Below are positions 57,031 through 64,000 of a DNA stretch of 64,000 bases, in pieces. The stretch is from Candidatus Vicinibacter proximus (GTDB taxonomy: Bacteria > Bacteroidota > Bacteroidia > Chitinophagales > Saprospiraceae), in the NCBI GenBank assembly GCA_016713905.1, contig JADJOE010000001.1, forward strand, positions 492,501 to 556,500, read 5' to 3'. A program made the translations under genes and the position numbers. Within the stretch, counting starts at the first letter, position 1, and every line of letters starts with the position of its first letter. The notes beneath the pieces were generated by a model. It saw nothing but the letters and a program-made list of their open reading frames with translations. It did no database searches and was not told where the DNA came from.

Positions 57031-58333
57031 TAAAACATTTATTATGGTAATTTCCAGGTTGATACTCTTTTCAAATATTTTTGTTGTATTGTTCTTGGAT
57101 TTAATTCATGCCCAAGTTCCAGCCGCTCTTCCTAAGGGTGAGATGGCATTTTACAATACCCGGATTCATACAGGAAAAGGAGAAATTATTGACAAAGGGG
57201 TGATGATTATTAAAAATGGAAAAATCACCTATGTAGGCAATGACAGGGCAAAACTCAAGTTAGTTGAGCATTCAATTGATCTTCAGTCCAAAGAAATTTA
57301 TCCTGGTTTCATTGCTGCAAATACCACTCTTGGCCTTGAGGAAATATCTGCGGTTAAAGCCACTCAGGACAGTCGTGAATTGGGAAGTTTAAATCCCAAT
57401 TTAAGAGCATTGATTGCATATAATACAGATTCCAAAGTAATACCAACCATTAGGTCAAATGGTATTTTGTTGGCACAAATAACACCTGCAGGTGGAATGA
57501 TTTCAGGACAATCTTCAATTGTGCAATTAGATGCCTGGAATTGGGAAGACGCAACTTATTCAGCGGATGAAGGAATTTGGTTGAATTGGCCGAATCATTT
57601 TTCAAGTGGAGGCTGGTGGGGAGAACCACAAAAATCTACTGCGAATGAAAATTATTTAAAAGAAGTAGAGTCCCTAATTAATTATTTTTCCAAGGCAAAG
57701 GCTTATCAAAAACCAAACAGTGGAGAGATAAATTTGGCCTTTGAATCCATGCAAGGGTTATGGAACAAGGATAAGAAATTATTTATTCGGGTTAATCATG
57801 CTAAGGCAATAATGCAATCAGTATTGTTTTGTGAAAAATTTGGGATCAAACCAGTAATTGTGGGCGGGGATGATGCTTGGAAAATCACTGACTTCTTAAA
57901 GAGCAGAAGTATTTCCATTATTCTTGGTAGATTGCATAGTTTGCCAACCCGGGAAGATGAGCATGTACTTCAGTCTTACATGAATCCATCTATATTAAAG
58001 AAAGCGGGTATTTTGTTTGCTTTAAGTGATGAAGGATTTTGGCAGCAACGCAATCTGGCTTTTCAAGCCGGACAGGCAGTTTCAGCAGGGTTGTCTCAAG
58101 AAGATGCGCTTGCTTCTATAACATCTTCAGTTGCTGAGATTCTAGGTATATCAGACCGAGTTGGAAGTATTGAAGTTGGGAAAGACGCTACATTTTTTGT
58201 GTCGGCAGGTGATGCGCTAGACATTAAAAGTCAAAATATTATCATGGCTTTTATTCAAGGTAAGGAAGTAGATCTGGATAATTTGCACAAACAATTGTAT
58301 AGAAAATTTACTGAGAAGTATAAAAATCAATAA
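57023..58333 (+). CDS. Secreted amidohydrolase-like protein with degenerate active site
   Basis: The 436 residues begin with a signal peptide ('LFSNIFVVLFLDLIHAQ'); the start could be Met1 or Met8. The amidohydrolase pattern 'IYPGFIAANTTLGLEE' has no HxH, and no late Asp pattern is visible, though the end keeps 'GSIEVGKDATFFVSAGD', the usual amidohydrolase closing beta part. It is probably non-catalytic and may pair with the larger upstream protein, with which it overlaps 8 bp. Confidence 0.8.
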   Translation: MNNKTFIMVISRLILFSNIFVVLFLDLIHAQVPAALPKGEMAFYNTRIHTGKGEIIDKGVMIIKNGKITYVGNDRAKLKLVEHSIDLQSKEIYPGFIAANTTLGLEEISAVKATQDSRELGSLNPNLRALIAYNTDSKVIPTIRSNGILLAQITPAGGMISGQSSIVQLDAWNWEDATYSADEGIWLNWPNHFSSGGWWGEPQKSTANENYLKEVESLINYFSKAKAYQKPNSGEINLAFESMQGLWNKDKKLFIRVNHAKAIMQSVLFCEKFGIKPVIVGGDDAWKITDFLKSRSISIILGRLHSLPTREDEHVLQSYMNPSILKKAGILFALSDEGFWQQRNLAFQAGQAVSAGLSQEDALASITSSVAEILGISDRVGSIEVGKDATFFVSAGDALDIKSQNIIMAFIQGKEVDLDNLHKQLYRKFTEKYKNQ

Positions 58334-58461
58334 TTTTCTAGGCACTTTAATAATTAAGTATACAAAATACTTAAAAATTCCTTTCTGAGTATTTTAAAAG
58401 GTCTGGCCTTGGATACGGCTAAATCTTTGTAATTTTTTTCATTTTATAAGAATATTTAACC

Positions 58462-58499
58462 TACCTTTGTTTTTAACTAAATGGTTAAACCATATGGTT
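58462..58499 (+). promoter_or_regulatory. Promoter and palindromic operator of the TetR-efflux operon
   Basis: TACCTTTG (58462-58469) is an exact -7 box, with TTC about 21 bp upstream. Immediately after it lies ATGGTTAAACCATATGGTT (58481-58499), which holds two nested perfect inverted repeats: ATGGTTAAACCAT (58481-58493) and AACCATATGGTT (58488-58499). They cover the likely transcription start (about 58475) and the tetR start codon, so TetR autorepression here is likely. Confidence 0.6.
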
Positions 58500-59114
58500 A
58501 AAGCAGGAAAAGAAGATAGTACGCGCGATAAAATACTGGATGCAGCCCGTAAGGTCATGACTCGGAAGGGGCTTGCAGGGGCCAGAATGCAGGACATTGC
58601 TGATGAGGCTGGAATCAATAAAGCCCTTGTTCATTATTATTTTCGAAATAAAGAGTCTTTGTTTGAATTAATTTTTAAAGAAGCCTTTATCCTCTTAATC
58701 CCCAAAATAAATGAGATATTTAAAGGATCGTCGGTTGATTTTTTTGATAAAATACGGGCGTTTACGGAAGCATACATAGAAATGGCCCTAAAAAATCCCT
58801 TTATTCCGATGTTTGTCCTGAATGAGGTAAACACCAATCCTGATGCTTTTAACAATGGACTTTTAACTCAATTGAAAAACTTACCTTTTAATGAATTCTA
58901 TAAGGAAATAGATTCTGCTGTGCAAAAAAAATTAATCAGACCCATCCATCCGCCTCAATTGATGATGCATATTTTGGGAATGTGTGTATTTCCTTTTCTT
59001 GCCAAACCCATGTTTAAAAAATTTCTGAATCTCAACGATAAAGAATTTACTACCCTCTTGGAAATGCGAAAAGTGGAAGTGGCTGATTTTGTAATTCAAT
59101 CTCTAAAGATTTAA
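58494..59114 (+). CDS. TetR family transcriptional regulator
   Basis: The start is set at ATG 58494 (MVKAGKEDSTRDKILDAARK); the longer frame from 58467 overlaps the promoter. The 206 residues have a TetR helix-turn-helix (about 10-55, 'GARMQDIADEAGINKALVHYYFRNKESLF') and a ligand domain resembling CecR/YbiH-type regulators. It starts an operon for a tripartite ABC export system and probably represses it through the palindrome at its own start. Confidence 0.88.
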   Translation: MVKAGKEDSTRDKILDAARKVMTRKGLAGARMQDIADEAGINKALVHYYFRNKESLFELIFKEAFILLIPKINEIFKGSSVDFFDKIRAFTEAYIEMALKNPFIPMFVLNEVNTNPDAFNNGLLTQLKNLPFNEFYKEIDSAVQKKLIRPIHPPQLMMHILGMCVFPFLAKPMFKKFLNLNDKEFTTLLEMRKVEVADFVIQSLKI

Positions 59115-59125
59115 ATATTTAAGTA

Positions 59126-60400
59126 ATGAATTTGATAAAATACTCATTTTTAAATTTGTTTCTTGGGATCATTTTAATTCCTTCACTTTGCGCTCAGGAT
59201 TCCCTCACTCTTGAGCAACTGAATGAAATGGCTATCGGGTACTTTCCATTGTCTAAGCAAAGAAATTTAATTAATGAAGGTACAATACTACAAAATAGCA
59301 TTCTCCAATCTACATTCCTGCCCCAGGCAAATATCTACGCACAGGCCGGATGGCAATCTGAGGTTACCGAACTACCGATTAAAATCCCAGGAGTGCCAAT
59401 TAATACGCTCTCTAAAGACCAGTATCGGATACAACTTGAGCTTACACAGTTGTTATACGATGGTGGATTGACCAGGAATCAAAAAAAACTAAACATACTT
59501 AATTCGGCAACAGAACAGCAGAAGTTATCCGTAGAACAATACAAGATTAAAGAAAAGATTCTTATGTTGGTGGTACAAATCCACTCACTCGATGCTTTCA
59601 ATAATCAAACGGTTTTGTTACAGGAAGATCTAAGGCAGGCAATTAATAAAACGGAAGCACAGGTAAGCCAAGGCGTAGCATTTAAATCCGCATTATACAG
59701 TTTACAGGCTGAATACATCCGCTCTTTACAAAAGCAAACCGAAATACTAAGTTCGCGTACAACATTATATAAAACGCTTTCAATTTTATCAGGTAAGTCT
59801 ATATCAGAACAAACAAAATTAATTCTCCCATCTCCAAGTGAAATTAAATTTTCAAATAAAAATCAAAGACCGGAATTGACATTGTTTGAAGACCAAAAAA
59901 ATGCCTTAAATCAGCAATATGTGTTAAATAGAATCAGAATATCACCCAAGTTTTCTGCATTTGCTCAAGGCGGTTACGGCCGTCCAGGACTTAATTTTCT
60001 TAATAATGAATTTGATCCTTTTTTTATTGGTGGATTAAAAGCATTTTGGAATCCTTCCTTATTATATAATTTAAAAAAGGAAAAACAAATGATTCAAATT
60101 AACAAAGGAATAGTTGAGTTGCAAAAGGAAAACTTTCTCTTAAATAATAATATACTATTAAGTCAAACAGAAAACGAACTTTTGAGAATAAAAAATTTAA
60201 TTAAAGCCGATGAAGAACTAATTGTACTGAGACAAAAAATTAAATCTTCTGCAGCGGCTCAATTGGACCAAGGTGTAATAACCAGTGTAGATTATATTAG
60301 AGAACTAAACGCTGAAGATTTGGCAAAACAAAATTTAATTATTCACCAATTACAATACCTACAGTCTTTAATCCAATACAAATATACTTTAGGACAATAA
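59126..60400 (+). CDS. TolC-family outer-membrane efflux protein
   Basis: The 424 residues have a signal peptide (to about 23) and two long coiled-coil repeats of the outer-membrane efflux family (about 45-240 and 245-424), 'QYRIQLELTQLLYDGGLTRNQ' and 'QGVITSVDYIRELNAEDLAKQ' marking the two. It forms the outer channel of the export complex with the membrane fusion protein encoded 1 bp downstream. Confidence 0.88.
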   Translation: MNLIKYSFLNLFLGIILIPSLCAQDSLTLEQLNEMAIGYFPLSKQRNLINEGTILQNSILQSTFLPQANIYAQAGWQSEVTELPIKIPGVPINTLSKDQYRIQLELTQLLYDGGLTRNQKKLNILNSATEQQKLSVEQYKIKEKILMLVVQIHSLDAFNNQTVLLQEDLRQAINKTEAQVSQGVAFKSALYSLQAEYIRSLQKQTEILSSRTTLYKTLSILSGKSISEQTKLILPSPSEIKFSNKNQRPELTLFEDQKNALNQQYVLNRIRISPKFSAFAQGGYGRPGLNFLNNEFDPFFIGGLKAFWNPSLLYNLKKEKQMIQINKGIVELQKENFLLNNNILLSQTENELLRIKNLIKADEELIVLRQKIKSSAAAQLDQGVITSVDYIRELNAEDLAKQNLIIHQLQYLQSLIQYKYTLGQ

Positions 60401-60401
60401 T

Positions 60402-61343
60402 ATGAAGAATCTAAATTATCTGTTATTATTTATGTCGACCATTACTTCATGTTGGCAACAAAAAGAATCTTATGATGCTACCGGGACATTTGAATCTGAA
60501 GAAATTTTAGTATCGTCAGAAATTCCTGGAAAAATTATTCAGCTAACATTGAATGAAGGTGATACAATAGGGGCTGGAAAAGTGGCTGCTATTATGGATA
60601 CAGTTCAGTTGCAATTACAGATTGAACAATTGCAATCCAGTATTCAAGCATTATATGGTAAAACATTGAATGTTATGCCCCAAATTAAACTTATTAAGGA
60701 TCAGTTGGAGGTTCAAAAAATTCAACTTAGCAGTTTGCAAAAAGAAAAAATACGATTTGAAAATTTGGTAAAATCGGATGCTGCAACTAAAAAACAATTG
60801 GATGACATTAATTCACAAATGGATGTTTTGAAGCAACAAATGAATGTAAGTCAACAACAGTTAAAAGTCCAATCCAATACGACAGGAACCCAGAACCGCA
60901 GTATACTTAGTGAACAAGAGCCTTTGGAAAAGCGAATAGCGGTGTTAAGAGATCAAATAAAACGAGCTACAATCCACAATCCTGTAAATGGAACCATACT
61001 TACTATTTATGCCAAAGAATCAGAGGTAGTATTACCAGGAAAACCAATATATAAAATTGCAGACTTGAAAAACATGACTTTAAGGGCTTATGTTAGTGGT
61101 AATCAACTAAGCAGTATTAAATTAGGTCAGGAGCTTTCAATTTTTACGGATAATGGTGGGAAAAAGATGAAAGAATACAAAGGAATTATTACTTGGATTA
61201 GTGATAAAGCAGAGTTCACTCCAAAGACCATCCATACTAAAGAAGAAAGGGTTAACCTTGTGTACGCAATTAAAGTATCGGTAGAAAATGATGGTTATCT
61301 CAAACTAGGGATGTACGGTGAGATACGATTAAATAAACAGTAA
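60402..61343 (+). CDS. HlyD-family membrane fusion protein
   Basis: The 313 residues begin with a lipoprotein-like signal ('LLFMSTITSCWQQ'). A biotinyl-lipoyl half ('GKIIQLTLNEGDTIGAGKVAAIMD') is split by a coiled-coil hairpin (about 70-185), and a second half ('ATIHNPVNGTILTIYAKESEVV') and beta-barrel domain follow. It connects the ABC permeases to the outer channel, as YbhG does. It ends one base into the next gene's start (TAATG). Confidence 0.86.
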   Translation: MKNLNYLLLFMSTITSCWQQKESYDATGTFESEEILVSSEIPGKIIQLTLNEGDTIGAGKVAAIMDTVQLQLQIEQLQSSIQALYGKTLNVMPQIKLIKDQLEVQKIQLSSLQKEKIRFENLVKSDAATKKQLDDINSQMDVLKQQMNVSQQQLKVQSNTTGTQNRSILSEQEPLEKRIAVLRDQIKRATIHNPVNGTILTIYAKESEVVLPGKPIYKIADLKNMTLRAYVSGNQLSSIKLGQELSIFTDNGGKKMKEYKGIITWISDKAEFTPKTIHTKEERVNLVYAIKVSVENDGYLKLGMYGEIRLNKQ

Positions 61344-62272
61344 TGAATAGTCTTCTTATTCAAGGTATTTCAAAAAAATTCTTTAAGGAAAAGGAAATAG
61401 TTAATGCCCTTCATCCAGTTTCTTTTGAAGTTGGGCAAGGAGAATTATTTGGAATTATTGGACCTGATGGATCTGGCAAAACAACCTTGTTTAGGATACT
61501 TAATACATTATTATTAGCCGATTCGGGTGATGCATGGGTGGATGGATTTCATGTAGTTAAAGATTATAAACAAATAAGAAAGAGAGCAGGTTACATGCCT
61601 GGAAGATTTTCTTTGTATCAGGATCTAACGGTTCAGGAAAATTTAAGTTTTTTCGCAACAATATTTAACACCAGTATTGATAAAAATTATGATTTAATCA
61701 AGGACATATACCAGCAAATCGAACCTTTTAAAAATAGAATGGCCGGAAATTTATCCGGAGGTATGAAACAAAAACTTGCATTGAGTTGTGCATTGATTCA
61801 TAAACCCACAGTATTATTTTTAGATGAGCCGACAACCGGAGTAGATGCAGTTTCGAGAAAGGAGTTTTGGCAAATTCTTAAGAATTTACAGAAGCAGGGT
61901 ATTACTATATTAGTCTCAACACCTTATATGGATGAGGCAAATCTTTGTGATCGGGTAGCCTTGTTACAAGAAGGTAAAATATTAAGTATGGATACACCTA
62001 AGGGAATTACCGAAAGTTTCCATAAAAATTTACTCGCGATAAAATCAACGGAAAGAATTTCTTTATTAACTGATTTGCGCACGAGACAATTCACGGAACA
62101 TGTTTATCCATTTGGTGAATATTTTCACTTAATCACCAAAACACCCATGAAACCAATAGAGATTGCAAATGAACTTGCATCTGGGAATCATCAGGGTTTG
62201 GAAATTGAAAGGGTAAAGGCAGATATTGAAGATGTATTTATTGACCTTATGAGAAATGAACATGCAGTTTGA
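61343..62272 (+). CDS. ABC transporter ATPase (YbhF N-terminal-like)
   Basis: The 309 residues have Walker A GPDGSGKTT (about 41-49), signature LSGGMKQK, Walker B 'VLFLDEPTTGVD' and a long C-terminal tail (about 240-309) of the drug-exporter type. It is the canonical half of what in E. coli YbhF is a fused double ATPase. It overlaps the second ATPase gene by 17 bp. Confidence 0.9.
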   Translation: MNSLLIQGISKKFFKEKEIVNALHPVSFEVGQGELFGIIGPDGSGKTTLFRILNTLLLADSGDAWVDGFHVVKDYKQIRKRAGYMPGRFSLYQDLTVQENLSFFATIFNTSIDKNYDLIKDIYQQIEPFKNRMAGNLSGGMKQKLALSCALIHKPTVLFLDEPTTGVDAVSRKEFWQILKNLQKQGITILVSTPYMDEANLCDRVALLQEGKILSMDTPKGITESFHKNLLAIKSTERISLLTDLRTRQFTEHVYPFGEYFHLITKTPMKPIEIANELASGNHQGLEIERVKADIEDVFIDLMRNEHAV

Positions 62273-63014
62273 AAATAAAGTAATTATCGTCGATTCCCTC
62301 ACGAAGAAATTTGGAGATTTTATTGCTGTGGACCGCATAAGTTTTGATGTTGGACAAGGGGAGATCTTTGGATTTTTAGGAGCCAATGGAGCAGGCAAAA
62401 CAACAGCAATGAAAATTTTGTGTGGCTTAAGTAAACCTACCAGTGGCAAGGCTATAGTTGCAGGCTACTCAATTGACAAAGATGTAGAGCTTATAAAAAC
62501 CAAAATTGGTTATATGAGTCAAAAGTTTTCTTTGTATGATGATCTCACTATTTCGGAAAATCTTAATTTTTATGGTGGAATTTATGGTTTATCGTCGAAG
62601 CAGATCAAAAATAAGATGAACCAACTTTTGAACCAACTTGAATTGGAAAATGAAAAGAATAATTTGGTTAAATCCTTACCATTAGGGTGGAAACAGAAAC
62701 TCAGTTTTAGTATATCCATCTTTCATGATCCTAAAATTGTATTTTTAGATGAACCCACAGGTGGGGTGGATCCTATTACTAGAAGGGAATTTTGGGAATT
62801 AATTTATGCTGCTGCTACAAGGGGTACTACTGTATTTGTGACAACACATTACATGGATGAAGCTGAATATTGTGACAGAGTATGCATCATGGTGGATGGT
62901 AAAATAGAAGCTTTGAATACTCCAGGTCAATTGAGACAAATTTTTAAAGCCTCGAGTATGGATCAGGTTTTTTACACACTTGCAAGAAATGCAAAAAGAT
63001 CAGAATTGACTTAA
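62256..63014 (+). CDS. ABC transporter ATPase (YbhF C-terminal-like)
   Basis: The 252 residues have Walker A GANGAGKTT (about 46-54) and Walker B 'IVFLDEPTGGVD', but the signature is altered to 'LPLGWKQKL', as in the second ATPase half of YbhF-type exporters. That suggests an asymmetric ATPase pair. It overlaps the previous gene by 17 bp and is followed by the permease after 14 bp. Confidence 0.9.
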   Translation: MNMQFENKVIIVDSLTKKFGDFIAVDRISFDVGQGEIFGFLGANGAGKTTAMKILCGLSKPTSGKAIVAGYSIDKDVELIKTKIGYMSQKFSLYDDLTISENLNFYGGIYGLSSKQIKNKMNQLLNQLELENEKNNLVKSLPLGWKQKLSFSISIFHDPKIVFLDEPTGGVDPITRREFWELIYAAATRGTTVFVTTHYMDEAEYCDRVCIMVDGKIEALNTPGQLRQIFKASSMDQVFYTLARNAKRSELT

Positions 63015-63028
63015 AAGCAAATGAACGA

Positions 63029-64000
63029 ATGAGACAGTTTGGAATTTTCATATTGAAGGAAACACTTCATATATGGAGGGACAAAAGAACCTTGTTTATT
63101 TTAATTGGTATGCCAATAGCCCAGATATTGATATTTGGATTTGCATTGACAAATGAAGTAAAAAATTCCAATATAGCCATATTGAATCCTGCAAAGGATA
63201 AAGCGAGCAGACAGATAATCGATAGAATTGAAGCGAGCAAATATTTTGATGTTTATCAGGAGTTGAATAAGCCTGAAGATATTGATCTGGCTTTTAAATC
63301 AGGTAAGATTAAAATGGTCATCGTATTTCAATCAAAATTTGAAAGCGAACTTGAAAAAAATCACAGAGGAGATATTCAGTTGATTGCAGATGGCTCGGAT
63401 CCTAATACAGCCACCACTTTAGTTAATTATGCCTCTGCCATTATCAGGGATTACCAAACTGAATTAATTCAATTGAATAAATTACCATATTCCATAAGGA
63501 CTGAGCTGAGAATGCTTTATAATCCACAATTAAAGGGCGCATTTAATTTTGTGCCAGGTGTGATGTCCATGATTTTACTCCTGGTATGTACCTTAATGAC
63601 TTCAATCTCCATTGTTCGGGAAAAGGAATTGGGGACAATGGAAATTTTATTGGCATCTCCTGTACAACCATTTATGATTATCGGAGCAAAGGCCGTTCCT
63701 TATTTTTTACTTTCATTGGTAAATATTGCTACAATATTATTACTGAGTGTTTATGTCCTGGAAATTCCTATAAGGGGAAGTCTACTTTTGCTTGTTTTGA
63801 GTAGCATGCTATTTATCATTACTGCTTTGATCCTTGGTCTATTTATTAGCACTATTACAGATTCACAAATGACTGCCATGTTTATTGCAATGGTAGGAAT
63901 GTTTCTACCCACGGTGATGTTGAGTGGTTTTATGTTTCCGATTGAGAACATGCCTCTTCCTTTAAGGATCATGTCCAATGTTGTTCCTGCTAAATGGTAT
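63029..64000 (+). CDS. ABC-2 type permease (YbhS/YbhR-like), cut by the window edge
   Basis: The frame is open from ATG 63029 (MRQFGIFILKETLHIWRDKR) to the end of the window, 324 codons with no stop. An N-terminal membrane helix (about 24-42) is followed by a soluble periplasmic part (about 45-175) and several helices ('SMILLLVCTLMTSISIVREKELGTMEIL', 'IIGAKAVPYFLLSL'). The EKELGTMEIL segment is the ABC-2 transporter signature. A second permease gene is expected beyond the edge by analogy with ybhGFSR. Confidence 0.88.
   Translation, partial: MRQFGIFILKETLHIWRDKRTLFILIGMPIAQILIFGFALTNEVKNSNIAILNPAKDKASRQIIDRIEASKYFDVYQELNKPEDIDLAFKSGKIKMVIVFQSKFESELEKNHRGDIQLIADGSDPNTATTLVNYASAIIRDYQTELIQLNKLPYSIRTELRMLYNPQLKGAFNFVPGVMSMILLLVCTLMTSISIVREKELGTMEILLASPVQPFMIIGAKAVPYFLLSLVNIATILLLSVYVLEIPIRGSLLLLVLSSMLFIITALILGLFISTITDSQMTAMFIAMVGMFLPTVMLSGFMFPIENMPLPLRIMSNVVPAKWY

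Noticed and set aside
58354..58374. Inverted repeat TTAAGTAT-ACAAA-ATACTTAA after the second amidohydrolase gene
   Set aside because: The stem is all but free of GC and has no T-run, so it is neither a convincing terminator nor, at this distance, a clear operator.
1..64000. CRISPR arrays, insertion sequences, prophage, tRNA or rRNA genes
   Set aside because: No regular repeat-spacer pattern, transposase, terminal inverted repeat, phage gene or cloverleaf-type sequence was seen on reading the window; GGTTCGATTC near 25650 lies inside a coding gene.

Overview
The window looks like a chromosomal segment of an AT-rich member of the Bacteroidota, most likely the Saprospiraceae or a near relative. 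The lineage call rests on four things. Several secreted proteins carry type IX secretion (T9SS) C-terminal signals, both the type A 'YPNP' form and the type B gliding-motility form. There is a Bacteroidota-specific DUF5606 protein, and the UvrA lacks the first zinc cysteines. Promoters fit the Bacteroidota TTG-N19-21-TAnnTTTG pattern, and Shine-Dalgarno sequences are essentially absent. No tRNA, rRNA, CRISPR array, insertion sequence or phage gene was seen.

Layout. 1-4.9 kb: an outer-membrane beta-barrel gene, an orphan helical protein and a large T9SS surface protein. 4.9-8.1 kb: a minus-strand operon of a fused 2-oxoacid dehydrogenase E1, DUF5606 and a GT2 glycosyltransferase. 8.1-9.9 kb: an intergenic region with two identical 62-bp small-transcript units and a third candidate, then an ECF sigma factor. 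9.9-12.7 kb: uvrA. 12.9-16.3 kb: a putative zinc-uptake cluster (TonB receptor, lipoprotein, His/Cys-rich protein). 16.4-19.2 kb: four overlapping genes (SDR, nitroreductase, WD40, dCTP deaminase). 19.2-25.5 kb: a broken YceI gene, aminopeptidase P, rpoN, two small overlapping genes (one Hpt-like) and rlmD. 25.5-28.4 kb: a PorE/OmpA-like T9SS-type protein and a TPR protein. 28.8-34.2 kb: a lipoprotein, uppS, ftsH, rsfS, birA and a broken DUF1801 gene. 34.5-42 kb: aspS, a giant T9SS type B adhesin with nine Cys-paired repeats, and an M13 peptidase. 42.3-49.3 kb: an alpha/beta hydrolase, uvrB, a membrane glycosyltransferase, an MsbA-like ABC exporter and radC. 49.3-53.9 kb: an ELWxxDGT-repeat T9SS protein, a Cys/Met PLP enzyme and a two-subunit transketolase. 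54-58.3 kb: two overlapping secreted amidohydrolase-like genes. 58.5 kb to the end: a TetR-regulated, YbhGFSR-like tripartite ABC export operon whose first permease runs off the window.

Two themes stand out. The intergenic space at 8.1-8.8 kb holds what appear to be tandem small RNA genes whose identity is confined to promoter-to-terminator units. Five genes are broken by single-base indels (six in all, mostly in homopolymers), and each conceptual repair restores a recognisable protein and a length divisible by three. That pattern is most simply read as residual long-read assembly error rather than a cluster of pseudogenes, but the sequence alone cannot settle it.
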